From positions 475,423,657 through 475,487,656 of the forward strand of contig NC_081412.1 in NCBI RefSeq assembly GCF_030272615.1: DNA of 64,000 nt, given 5' to 3'. Shown one piece after another: positions 21,127-32,841 of this stretch (position 1 is the first letter of the stretch; every line of letters starts with the position of its first letter). The position numbers and the translations under genes were made by a program. This stretch comes from Cryptomeria japonica (lineage: Eukaryota > Streptophyta > Pinopsida > Cupressales > Cupressaceae). The notes under the pieces were generated by a model. That model had not been told where the DNA came from and did not search any database. It saw only the letters and a list, made by a program, of their open reading frames with translations.

Positions 21127-24012
21127 CTACAGGACCTTACTCTTATGCATCTCCAAATGATCAAAGCAAACAATTAACATAGATTCAATTCTTGCAACCT
21201 TTGAGAAGTCCCCAATTGTCAAGGATTTTGCTTCTTGAATCTGTTGTATTCGATCTTTGAAAACTTGGATCATATGTGATGAATCCTCAAGTGTTTGCTT
21301 ATCTTCTCTTAGAAGTTGAATATCTATGCATTTCACGTCTTTTTGCATAGTGTCAGTCAATTCCTTCAATTCTTTTAGAAGTTTGAGGAATTCCTCATGT
21401 GCTTGCTAAATGATTGAGTTTCTCCACTCAATGTTTTCTTTGCAAACAAAGAGTATGTTATCATCAAGGCCATGCACTGTATTTTTAGCAAGGAAATTCA
21501 TCATCCCGAATCTTTGTGTATCTCTCATCTGCCTCAACAGTGCCATCCATTTACTTTTCTCTTTCTCCTAGGCAGCCATCTTGGTTTCTAACTCATTCCC
21601 AACAAATTCCGCATTCTCAAACACTTTGACCAAATCAAGTAACTTATGATTCGAAGGCCATTTTGGATTGAATGATAAAGAAACCTGGGAAAGAAGTTGG
21701 GGATTTGGATTCTAGATAGCGTTGATATATTGAGCAATTTGTATTATGATCTGCTTCATCTCATTTTTATCTTTCTCATCCTTCCAAGTCTTCGTGAGAA
21801 TCCTTTTAGTTGAAGATTCCAAGTGTTTAACATCAGCAGCTCAAGAAGTTGTCCCTAGATCAAATTTTTTAGTAATAAAGTCTTTCTCAGTCACATTCTC
21901 AATATGCTTTTCTGATGGGGGTCTAGCTACTTCTGCAACCCAATGTCTTGTTTCCTCATCTACATCAATCATGGTTTCTATTTTGAGTCTTTTGGACTTT
22001 GAAGTCCTTCCTAGGAATTTGCTAACCATATCCTCCATTGGGATGGAAATAGGAATTACATTCCTCTTTTTTGTAAGTGTAGCACTTAGCCATTTAGGAG
22101 TAGTTGTTGTTTCCTTTGGAAATGGTGATTGTTGATTAACAGTGACAACAACCATGGTATTCTCAGAATCCTCAGGTTATAGGATCTCTTTTCCTCTTTC
22201 TGCAACATTTGTGAGGGGTTGATCTTGCATCTGGGTATCCATTGCTTCTTGAGTCTCCTCCTTAGAATCTAAGTCCACTACTAGTGAACTTGCCAGGGTT
22301 TTTTGGTTACTTTTCCTACTATGTGATCTGGTAACATAGGTAGAAGTTGAACCCACAAAAGACTCTCCTAGACTTGCATTTTTGGCTTTCTCTATTCTTT
22401 GTTCCCTTTCACTGAGAATAGTAACAACAACATTAGAAGAAGGAAAAGATGTTTGGGAAGTTGCACGAACCCGACCGACTTTCTTATCCTTAGGTGCAGG
22501 AGTAGGCATTTGTTTAAAACGACGATCCTTCAACCATTTCTCTATTCTTTTGATTACATTAAAGGCTCTGGACTGAATGATATCCTCCCCTTTCCTACTC
22601 CAATCAATTTATAGGATAGGATATCCTTGTATCTTCTCATCAAACTCAGGGTCAACCACTTCTTCATCTCCATCTTCTTGTACACCAAAAATATTCATTG
22701 ATAAACCCATTGTGACGATCTGCTGAATGGTGAACCTAGACCACAACCTTCTTCAGACTTTGAACTCATCTGCACAGTTCTCCCAATAATCCTTCGGTTG
22801 AGGTTCATGCTGAAAATCACTATCAACTTCTAAATTCTCTCTAGCAAATGCTCGACTGTCAAATTTGTATCTAGCAACATATAGTTGCAACTTGAACCTT
22901 TTGAACTCAAGTTCAAGGTTCAATGCATCTGAAATTTATACACAACTATAGTGACCAAGTTCCATGGGAAATACCACCCCGGACTTCCCTCAACTCTTTT
23001 TGTCAATGTATGCTAGTGGGCAACATACTTCAATTAAAACATAACTATCCAACACAAACTGGGGCAATCTGAAAGGTTCACCCTGAAAACCACCAACTCC
23101 AATATAAGTGAACAAAGGGAATTGAATAAAGAAACTACCATAAATGTCGATGAATTCCATGGCCTTCATTATCAACCTCTTAATTGTGTTTCCATGCAAC
23201 TCGTAAACCAATCTCCCTACGAAAAATGTCATTCCATCTCATAAAATTCTTTGCATACCTCTGTTCCTGCAGCTGAGGATAATACTTATACACCTTTATA
23301 TCATCAACCCAGGGTTCATGATGCAATACATTCCAATCCTAGGTACATGCAAGCATATAAAACAAATATGATGACATGAAGAAACCACTCATTCCAACAA
23401 ACCCATTCAGACATTCATGCAATCTTTCTGTAATCACCTGCCCCCAATCCAGGTAGGCGTTGCCATTCAACATGATTTGGATATAGAAGTACATCCAGTC
23501 TTCCTAGTAGAAGGCATGGGCATTCCCTTTTAGCCTATTCAATAGAATGATAATGTTATGCACCTCTACTATGAAGTGTTCTCTAGTAAGCAACCTTGGT
23601 AACCTCGACCCGCCTTTTTGAACCTTTAGTAACCAATTCCTTGCAATCACGCTTTTATAAGAGCTCTTCTTCTCAGAGAAGAATGAGTAGGATGTGCCAA
23701 TAGTCCAATCCTGATATGGCTCTTTATGGGTATACGCATGGCTACCATCACGTTCACTCTATCAATTTTCAACAACACTTCACCATTAGCATTCCTAATA
23801 CATATGTGCTCTACATCATACCTATTCATACATTCCAACACTAGCTCTGGGCATGGCATAGCAATGGTAAATGCGGTAGCCTCAATCAAACCACTCTTCA
23901 CTATTCTTTCCATCACTAAATTCTGAACTGGGTTTTTGGCTCTCTCAAGGAAATAGCAAAGGAAACTAGTTTGGTCTAAATAGTAGCTAGTTTCCAGAAT
24001 AAGAAAATACAA
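21127..24012 (-). pseudogene. Broken long reading frame of unknown function
   Basis: Read on the minus strand, a protein of roughly 850-950 codons can be followed through several frames. It starts with YFLILETSYYLDQTSFLCYF, then PELVLECMNRYDVEHICIRN and EVLLKIDRVNVMVAMRIP. A middle part around 23600-23230 has RLPRLLTREHFIVEVHNIII, DWMYFYIQIMLNGNAYLDWG and QVITERLHECLNGFVGMSGF. A charged tail at 22533-21127 has Ser/Thr/Glu-rich and coiled-coil-like pieces. No known domain was recognised with confidence. Its place just outside a gypsy LTR suggests an extra ORF of a retroelement, perhaps the 3' end of a neighbouring copy, but a host gene fragment cannot be excluded. Confidence 0.45.
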
Positions 24013-24415
24013 CAGAAGAGAGGTGGACTAAAACTAGCTTGGTCTGAATAGAAAATTCTTGGAAAGCTTCTGCGTGCAGATACAATACCTTCAATTTTTC
24101 CCGCTTGCATTACTACTGAGGAAAATTCTAGAAACAATTGCTTGTTTCCACAACAAAGATAGACAAAATCACACTCAAGACTTAGCTAGTTGTCCTAATT
24201 AAGTAAGTTCATGTGAGCTATTGCCTGATTTGACGTATAGCCAACATGCATTCAATTTCAGATCACTTCATTACACGACTCACGAATTATCATGATTGTT
24301 TGTCATAATTTTAGAAACACATTTTGAATTCCCCAGAATATTCTCTTTTACTGCCGCCACATTTAATTTATGATGCACTTATCAATTTTGCATAAAACTT
24401 TTTGGTCTTTAAGAA

Positions 24416-24740
24416 TTTGAACTTTGAACCTTGAACCAAGAACCAAGAGATTCAAAGGTTCAATTTCAAAAATGAGAAACAACATAGAACAACACAAAAT
24501 ACCAACTACATGACAAGATAGATAACAATTAATGAGTAAAGATGAAATTTACGCAAGACTAACTTTGAACCTTGAACCTTGAACCAAAAAAATGGTTCAA
24601 CGGTTCAAGTTGAACACAAATTGTAACAAAGCGCTCGCCTTATCATAAAACAAAGCCGCGAAGAAAAATTCTTTAAAGCGCGATTTCAACTTTGAACCTT
24701 GAACTTTTAAAAGGTTCAACGACTTGGGTTCAAAGAAAGA
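24416..24740. repeat. Clustered TTGAACC / GGTTCAA motifs
   Basis: Three modules about 130-140 bp apart (starting near 24419, 24562 and 24690) each carry AACTTTGAACCTTGAAC followed by GGTTCAA in the opposite orientation, giving hairpin potential. A fourth imperfect palindrome of the same words is at about 22893-22925. No gene lies here. Confidence 0.5.
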
Positions 24741-24829
24741 AAATATATGATCGAAAGGGAAAAGAAAGACCAAAAGGCGACCTCCGCGTTTGGAATTTTA
24801 ATGAAAATTTAGGGGGAACCAATAGACAC

Positions 24830-27102
24830 CATATCCGCTAAGGACACAATATGGTGTCCTAAGGGGTCAGATGGTGTCACAAGGGGTCATGTAGTGTCCT
24901 AATGGGTCATATGGTGTCCTAAGGGGTCATATGGTGTCCTAAGGGGTCATAGGATACCATATGACCCCTAACGACACCATATGACCTGCAACGACACCAT
25001 ATGATGTTGAGGGGTCATATTGTGTCACAAGGGGTAATGTTGTGTAATAGGATGTTAAAAGGGGTCATATAGTGTCTTAAGTGGTTATAGAACACCATAT
25101 GACCCCTTAGGATACCATATGACCACTAAGGACACCATATGGTGTACTAATGGGGTGTCACAAGGGATCATGTCATGTACTAGTATGTTAAAAAGGGTCA
25201 TATAGTGTCATAGGCGGTCACAAGACATCATATGACTCCTTAGGGTACCACATGACGCTTAATGACACCATATGACCCTTTAGGACACCATTGGTTTCCT
25301 AAGGGGTCATATTGTGTCACAAGGGGTTATGTTGTGTACTAGGATGTTAAAAGGTGTCATATGGTGTCTTAAGGGGTCATAGAACACCATATGACCCTTT
25401 TGGACAACATATGACCCTAAGGACACCATATGGTATCCTAAGGGGTCATAAGACACCATATGACCCCTTAGGACACCATATGACCTCTAATGACACCATA
25501 TGGTGTCGTAAGGGGTCATATTGTGTCACAAGGGGTCATGTCATGTACTAGGATGTTTAAAGGGGTCATAAGGTGTCCTAAGGGATCATACGACACCATA
25601 TGATGCCTAAGGACACCATATGGTTTCCTAAGGGGTCATATGGTGTCACAAGGGGTCATGTCATGTACTAGGATGTTAAAAGGTGTCATATGGTGTCCTA
25701 AGGGGTCATATGGTGTCATTAGGGGTCATATAATGTCCTAAGGGCCCACACATGTGTTAGAAGAACATATGACCCTTTAGGACACCATATGACCCCTTAG
25801 GACACCATATGACCCATTAGGACGTCATATTGTTCTAAGGGGTCTTATGCTGTCATAAGGGGTCATGTCATATACTAGGATGTTAAAAGGGGCCATATGG
25901 TGTCCTAAGGGGTCATACGGTATAGTTAGGGGTCATATTAGGTCCTAAGGGCTCACACATGTGTTAGAACACCATATGACCCCTTAGGACACCATACGAT
26001 CCCTTAGGACACCATATCACCCCTTAGGACACCATATGATCCCTTAGGACACCAGATAACCCATTAAAACATCATATTGTGCTAGGGGTCTTATGGTGTC
26101 ATAAGGGGTCATCTCATGTACCAGGATGTTAAAAGGGGTCATATGGTGTCTTAAGGGGTCATATGGTGTTGTTAGAGGTTATATGATGTCCTAAGGGCCC
26201 ACGCATGTGTTAGAACAACATATAACCCCTTAGGACACCATATGACCCTTAAGACACCATATGATCCATTTGGACATCATATTGTCCTAAGGGGTCATGT
26301 AATGTACAAAGATGTTAAAAGGGGTCATATGGTGTCCTAAAGGGTCATACAGTGTCTTTAGGGGTCATATGGGGTCCTAAGGGCCCACACATGTGCTAGA
26401 ACACCATATGACCCCTTAGGACATCATTGTCATAAGGAGTCATGTGGTGTCATAAGGGGTCATGTCATGTATTAGGATGTTAAAAGGGGCCATAGGTGTT
26501 CTAAGGGGTCATATGGTGTTGTTAGTGGTCATATGATGTCCTAAGGGCCCACACATGTGTTAGAAGAACATATAACCCCTTAGGACATCATATAACCCAT
26601 TTGGACATCATATTGTCCCAAGGGGCCGTGTCATGTACTAGGATGCTAAAAGGGGTCGTATGGTGTACTAAGGGGTCATATGGTGTTGTTAGGGGTCATA
26701 TGGGGTCCTAAGGACCAACACATGTGTTAGAACATTTGAGCCCTTAGGACACCATACAACCCCTTAGGACACCATATGACCCATTTGGGCATCATATTGT
26801 CCTAAGGGATCATATGGTATCATAAGGGGTTATGTCCTGCACTAGAATGTTAAAAGGGGTCATATGGTCTAGCTAGGAGTCATATGATGTCCTAAGGGCC
26901 CACATGCGTTAGAACACCATATGACCCCTTAAAACACCATATGACTCCTTCGGACACCATATGCCCCATTAGGACATCATATTGTCTAAAGGGGCCATGT
27001 AGTGTCATAAGGGGTCATACGGTGCCGTTAGAGGTCATATGATGTCCTAAGTGCCCACACATGTGTTAGAACAACATATGACCCCTTAGGACACCATATG
27101 AC
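24830..27102. repeat. Minisatellite of ~20-bp units in both orientations
   Basis: The array is made of variants of GGGGTCATATGGTGTCCTAA and its reverse complement TTAGGACACCATATGACCCC, both centred on the palindrome CATATG. Units switch orientation many times. A larger block (AGGATGTTAAAAGGGG, direct units, GGGCCCACACATGTGTTAGA, inverted units) recurs at irregular spacing of about 120-250 bp. The open frame at 25354-25551 is only translated repeat. It continues after the insertion at 27104-27887. Confidence 0.95.
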
Positions 27103-27103
27103 T

Positions 27104-27887
27104 TGAAGCAGTCACCGACTAGGAGGGACCTCAAAGAGATCAGTCGAGACTAGTCAGCAAGAGTAAACACAATGGAAACATAGGGAAATGATGGAGGAAA
27201 TGCATAACAGATTGAATTATATCATGAAAACTGATTACAACAAAGTAGTAACAACCAAGTTACAAAAACTGGTTCATAGGCCCGCTAAAACATGCTCAAA
27301 ATACAGAACAGGTCACAACTGGGACCTCAAATCTTAAGATCTATCTTTTATGCTTAGTCTTACTTCTTCATTACATTCTAATGCTCTATTACAATTATTT
27401 ATATGATCCAAGGGGATCCGGTCAGCCCAAAAAGGGATCAAAACCCAAAGAACAAGACCTAAAGTGCAAAACCAACAAGGTCGGCCTCTGCCAAAGAAAT
27501 TCCTCCAGAAAATCCAAGGTATGAAGCATAGGTCATGCGAAAAGGTTGGCCACATGATAAGGAACATCAGAATGAAAACATAGAGCTCTGCAAGCTATTG
27601 GAGGGATCTGGTAGATCACCAATGCAAATAGGTCCAAGCAATCAGTAACAAAAAACTGTCTCGAAAACTGGTAGTGCTAACTTTTCAGAAAATGATCCAA
27701 ATTCTCCATGGTTTGGAAATAAGGAAGATGATCAGGTCTACAAGCAAAATCCAACTCCATAGGGCCTGGTGAGCCAAATCCGGGACACACAGAAAGAAAT
27801 GCTAAAACTGCAAACAAAAAGCAAAACAAAAAGGAAATATTTTTGGTTGATGCAAGATTTCTATGAACCAAGGATGCTCCTGTATCA
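27104..27887. mobile_element. 784-bp insertion in the minisatellite, probable solo LTR
   Basis: The minisatellite stops at 27103 and resumes at 27888. The insert begins TGAAGCAG and ends TGTATCA (TG...CA), flanked by TGACT and TGACC, a near-perfect 5-bp target duplication. Removing it restores a normal CATATGACCCATTTGG unit. It has no recognisable coding domain. Size, termini and duplication fit a solo LTR; a small non-autonomous LTR element is the alternative. Confidence 0.65.
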
Positions 27888-28039
27888 TGACCCATTTGGA
27901 CATCATATTTTCCTAAGGGGTCATATCTTGTCATAAGGGATCAGGTCATGTACTAGGATGTTAAAAGGGGTCATATGGTGTCCTAAGGGCCCACACATGT
28001 GTTAGAACACAATATGAGTCCTTATGACACCATATGAGC

Positions 28040-28042
<3 letters not shown>
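27888..28042. repeat. Minisatellite, continuation after the insertion
   Basis: The same CATATG-centred units and the GGGCCCACACATGTGTTAGA block resume here, ending at the (TC)n tract. Confidence 0.9.

Positions 28043-28110
<68 letters not shown>
28043..28110. repeat. (TC)n microsatellite, about 34 units
   Basis: An uninterrupted TC dinucleotide run, followed by C-rich pyrimidine sequence to about 28170. The open frames over it are translated repeat. Confidence 0.98.
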
Positions 28111-28114
<4 letters not shown>

Positions 28115-29095
28115 TTTCCCCTTCCCCCCCTCTATCTCCCTTTCCCCTTCCCCCCCATCTCTCTCTCTCACATAGTATTCCTCACACTATATCCCTCCAG
28201 TATCTCTATCAGTTTGCCTATATTTAAACAAATCAGATATTGAATATTAATTTGATATCCAAAATTTGTTTCCATTAGGGTGCCAAGGGAAATTTTTGGG
28301 TAGCATAGAAAAAAAATGTATAAATATCAATATCTGATATGTGGACCACACAAAATAGGTTTGTGGGTGATTTTGTGCATTCCAACGACTGTCGATTGGT
28401 TCACTCTTAGTGATGGTACGTATTTCTTGGGGTTATAAATATCTAGCTGCTTTTGAGTTTTCTTTTCAAGTACTGTAAAAATATGTCTTTCCCGAAATGA
28501 TTTAAAAACCCCACTTGATAATCAAAATTAATGAGCGATGTGACATAATCTATGTACTAAGTCCCTCACTTTATCAATGTGATTAAATTTTATAAATTTT
28601 CAGACACTATGTCAAGTGATACATATGAATATATTATCATTCAGAAATGACAATATCTGCCATCATCTTCAACTGGCGGCGCTATCTTTTTAGCATGCCT
28701 GTGAAAATTAATTGCAATGGTACACAAATTATTATTTTGTTCACCTCGATTTTGAGGGCTATCAATTATCAATTGAGAAAATAAATTCCTTCAATCTAAA
28801 AATTCTTTATTATATTCCCGTTTGTATGTAATCCAAGATATAATATAATATATATGTTATTAATATAATATTTTATTAATATCGGATATCCAATTTGGTT
28901 GGGTTTTTTCCATGGCTAGATGTATTGACATCCAAGCCAAGAAAAAAGTCAGCAAGGATTTTTTGCATTTTTAGGCGAGTGGAGAAGGCAATTTTTTTTC
29001 ATATCTCCACTTTTTGGCCCCTCATGGTCCTACACATACCCACCAAATCCCTTGAAAAGGACAAGGGTAAATATTATTAAAGATATTATATGGTG
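28111..29095. other. No gene recognised
   Basis: AT-rich sequence containing short TATAAT-like stretches near 28840-28880 and no coding similarity seen. Confidence 0.4.
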
Positions 29096-29900
29096 TATGG
29101 CTTGTCCAATACCATATTCACCATCACAATGTGTGGTGGCTCAATCAACTCAAGAACTTGACATGTCATATGGTGGCAATAATGATGATCCATTTGAATA
29201 AGATCACACTATTAATATGTTTTTAGTGAAACCTCATAGGATAACAGATGAATATGCTTCTTTAGAGGATGATGGTACCAAGGTTGATCTTCATTGTCAA
29301 AGATATATGAACCAAGTATATCACCAACAAGTCTTTTCAGACACTGAGGATGACTTGAAGTCATAAATGCATATGTGAATGTTGTTATTTTTTAGAATAA
29401 GAAAGTTAATCTAAGGAGATAATCAAAACAACAAATCACATCTTTCACAATTGCTACCATTTCTTAGGAAATAAGCAACTATAATTTGAGAAATAGAACT
29501 GTTAATCCTTATCAGGGTAAAAATTGGTAGTTTATTTATAAAGGAAACACAAAATGTTGCTAAGGCTCTTGAGATTATCAAGAAGACAAGAGAAAAGGTT
29601 GAAGTTCCCAAAGTGTAGAAAGTTCAGTTTGATGTATTGAAGGACACTTAAAAAGTTGTTAAAATGGAGAAGGAAGCTTGTGAAAGCTTTCTACCTCCAC
29701 TAAGAAAGAAAAAATGTCCAACATTGAGGTGATTAAATTCAATTCTTCCTTGTATCCCAATTGTGCCTACTTTTTACATTATTTAAACCTTGTCTAAAAT
29801 CAAGGTGTTTGTTCCTTTGCTGAAAATTAGGAAGACAATAGAGCATATGAACAATGCTATATCACTAACTCCAAATATCTTGAAGAGATCTATAGAGGGT
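29096..29900 (+). pseudogene. Possible gag remnant upstream of protease
   Basis: Short frames here (for example ITDEYASLEDDGTKVDLHCQ, ending VFSDTEDDLKS) precede the protease and so should be gag by position. No Gag core or CCHC motif could be recognised. Low certainty. Confidence 0.3.
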
Positions 29901-29975
29901 AAAAAGAGTGGTAGTATATCTGGTAAGACTACTAAGCAAGTCAATGTAATAAAAAATAAGGTAATGAAAACACCT

Positions 29976-30490
29976 GAAGTTTATTTAGAAACTACACTCA
30001 TGAAATGCCCTTCCCGAATATATCCATTCTATGTCACTTTATTCATCAACAACATATTACTAATAAATTGTATGATGGACTTAGGACTTGTAGTCAATCT
30101 CGTGCCATTAAGGAGTCATGAAAGAATTAGGTATATGGGTAGACATTGTAGATGGTAAATGCTATGCTATGGATAATAGAGTAGTTCCTATCATTAGCAT
30201 TGTGAAGAATGTTGATCTTAAATTGGCATTTCCTTGAGGGATTATATAAGATGGGCATTACCATCATTGATATTTGACTAGAATATGGAATACTTTTATC
30301 CAAATAGTGGACTTCAATAGTTTTTGGGAATGTGCACTAGACCTATCATATGACACCATTCCAATAAATTGGAAGGAGGTCAAATACAATAGAGAACCTA
30401 GATCACCAAAAGTTGTTGAAGATATAAACCCCAATGAGTTGATTTGCTTTTGTGACATGGACATGGATAACTTTGGGATTAACCTGCACA
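29976..30490 (+). pseudogene. Gypsy aspartic protease remnant
   Basis: The frame from 29790 contains PFYVTLFINNILLINCMMDL then GLVVNLVPL, in the place of the usual ...NC..DSGAS.N.MPL; DSGAS has become DLGLV, so the catalytic Asp remains but the motif is destroyed. The region at 30330-30490 gives ALDLSYDTIPINWKEVKYNR and CDMDMDNFGI, matching the DLS.ATIP block that ends protease in the sister element. A frameshift near 30150 and stops separate the pieces. Confidence 0.7.
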
Positions 30491-30549
30491 ACCCATACTA
30501 ATAAGTACTGATCCTAGTAGTACTGAGGTACAAAATGTTTAAGATGGGG

Positions 30550-30970
30550 TGTAACAAATGTACTTTTATGGTGTAGGTTCTAAGAAAGGATCAGGAGCCA
30601 ATGTTCTTTTTATTGCACCTAATGAAATAACTTATAAATATTTATTTTTTATTGAATTTTGAGTGTTCTAACAATATAGATGAGTAGGAGGCATTATTTC
30701 TCGACCTTAATTTGACTATGAAACATGGTATCAGGTTGTCAAGAGTTTTTGGCGATTCAAAATTAATTATTTCACGAGTCAGAATAAAATACTCCTTAAA
30801 GCACAAGAGATTAATGAAGTATAAGTTGTAGTGGGATACTTTGGAACTCTTTGATTATTTCTTCATAGAAGAATTGGAGAGGTCAAAGAATGTAATGACC
30901 AAAATTTTAGCCAACATTTTTTTGAGAAGTAATGGTATTACATTGATAGGGATATCCAAGGTGGAAATCA
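30550..30970 (+). pseudogene. Additional RNase H upstream of RT (second example)
   Basis: Translation across one frame change gives YGVGSKKGSGANVLFIAPNE, then ECSNNIDE*EALFLDLNLTM, then IRLSRVFGDSKLIISRVR, then a tail LFDYFFIEELERSKNVMTKI. These are the DG.GS..G.G.V, NN..EYEAL..GL, GDS.LI..QV and N..AD.LA blocks of the additional RNase H. The first Asp is replaced by Tyr; Glu and the second Asp remain. It lies between protease and RT, as at 17469-17945. Confidence 0.75.
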
Positions 30971-31094
30971 AGACAAGGCCTCTGTATTAGAGAATAGTTG
31001 TAGTTAGCAAGTATTCAATGATGATGTTGATTTGTTGAGATTCCTCTAATAAATAGACGCGTACCATACATAAGAGATTGAATTCAATGATTTT

Positions 31095-32120
31095 GTGGAA
31101 TTTTTGGATGGTAAAGAGACTGTATTTGGGAATGAAGTAATTCAGTTAAAGGCCAACAAAATTCCCAAAGGACTAGTTTCTCTCGAAAGATTTTTTGATA
31201 ATAATAATAATATCTTATTGAAACCCACACCAATTCATAAAGAGAATATAAAGGATGTTAACGTAGAGACTGAGGCTTCCTCTGAAAAGGTTTATATTAG
31301 AAAGAATATTAGTCCTAAAATTAGAACAATTCTTATAACCTTGTTAAGGAAATATAAGCATGTATTTTATTGGTCTTATGATCAATTGAAAGCCTATAGA
31401 GAGGATTTGTTCTAGCATGAAATCCCTCTAACAAAATGCCAAGCCCTTTAGGTAGAACCGAATATCAATTAACCCAACATTAGCACCCAATATGCAAGAA
31501 GAACTAATGAACTTAAGAGATGGTTGAATCATTAAGCCGATTATACATTCCACAGGGGTCTCAAATTTGGTGCCTAAAACGAAGAAGAATGTAGATATAA
31601 GGCTATGTGTATATTTAAAAAACATTAACATAGCTTTATTAATAGATAATTAGCCACTACCTAACATGGAAGCAATGTTACAAAAGTTACAAGGTGTGAA
31701 TTGTTATTTATGATAAATGGCTCCTTTGGGTACAACCAAGTGAAGTTTAAATAATTAGAGAAATATAAGACAGTCTTCAGTACTCCATTAGGGAAATATG
31801 TATATATCAGGGTTCTATTTGGATTAACCAATGCTAGAGAAACATTTCAAAGAGCCATGTATGTTGCTTGCTCTAGTTAAATTGATATTATTATGGTTGT
31901 TATTAAGATGATTTATTTGTTTCTCAAAGAAAGTTGAAGATAATTGTATGCATCTTGAAAAAAATCTTTACTAGGGCTCTAGAGTATGGGATATCCCTTA
32001 ACCCTAAGAAATGCACATTTTGTATAACAAAAGGCAAGCTTCTAGGCCATATTGTATCTAAGGATGGTATCAATATTGATCGCGAGGGGGTAACAACTAT
32101 TACAAAAATTCTCATCCCTT
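31095..32120 (+). pseudogene. Gypsy spacer and reverse transcriptase remnant
   Basis: The spacer (31095-31415) has NEVIQLKANKIPKGLVSLER and ends KYKHVFYWSYDQLKAYREDL, the RT approach region. RT follows with heavy decay: INGSFGYNQVKF near 31710 (first catalytic region, Asp lost), TPLGKYVYIRVLFGLTNA near 31785, Y*DDLFVS near 31900 (YLDD with the Leu codon turned to TAA), and ISLNPKKCTF plus KLLGHIVSKDGINIDREGV near 32000-32080. Same subfamily as the RT at 16354-17117. Confidence 0.75.
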
Positions 32121-32139
32121 AGATAGTTAAAGCAATAAT

Positions 32140-32700
32140 TTTTTGCCAAATCAACTTTGGGAGAAGATTCATTTTAAATTTTGTAGAGATTGTTAAGGCA
32201 ATTTCAAAGATGTTGAAGAAAAATGCAAAAATCATGTGGGATGATAATGCAATTGATATTTTTTAGAAATAAAGAGAGAAATCAAAGAATCTCTAGTGCT
32301 AAAATCACCTAATTTCAATAAGCCTTCTCAAGTGTTTCATGTACTTTATTTCATATTGTTGCAATAGTGGTATTGTAGAAAAATAATGAGGGTTTTAATA
32401 AACCCATAGAATTCTTTGGTAAGTCCTTGCAAGCTATAGAGTTGAAATATGGTATTGTAGAAAATTTGACCTATGCTTAAATAGTCAAAGCTGTGAAGAG
32501 CTTTAGACCCTATCTTGTGGGAGAAAAGGTAATAGTATATGTACCAAACAAAACTGTTAAGACATCTTTGTTCAACTAGAAGTTATTGGCTAAAGATGTA
32601 GATGGATCAACAAGATCCAAAAAGTTTAACATTGATATTCAAACCATTAAGTTGGTAAGGGGATAAGGACTTGTTAAGTTAATGGCAGAGACAACTCTTG
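32140..32700 (+). pseudogene. Gypsy RNase H remnant (RT-linked)
   Basis: Blocks recognised in order: INFGRRFILNFVEIVKAISK, MLKKNAKIMWDDNAIDIF, ELKYGIVENLTYA (active-site helix, with stops), VKSFRPYLVGEKVIVYVPN and NIDIQTIKLVRG*GLVKLM. They match the RNase H of the 15.3-20.1 kb element block by block. Multiple stops and frame changes. Confidence 0.65.
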
Positions 32701-32841
32701 AGGCCACTCAAGTGAACATGATTGAAAAAGAATTTGGTGAAGTTTTTAGTTTACAAATATTTTCATGGTATGCCAATATTGAACATTACTTAAGACACTT
32801 TTAAGTTGTTTAGAAGGCTTTATTGACAATAAAAAAGGACA

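Noticed and set aside
24416-24740. tRNA or SINE-like B-box (GGTTCRA) cluster
   Set aside because: No cloverleaf, no A box at the right distance and no tail; kept only as a repeat cluster.
25354-25551. 65-codon open frame in the minisatellite
   Set aside because: It is a translation of the 20-bp repeat units (repeating GHRTPYDP-like peptide), with no independent coding signal.
24830-28042. CRISPR-like array
   Set aside because: The units have no unique spacers of constant length, they switch orientation, and the context is a plant nuclear genome.
28024-28243. Two overlapping frames of Ser-Leu repeats
   Set aside because: They translate the (TC)n microsatellite in different frames.
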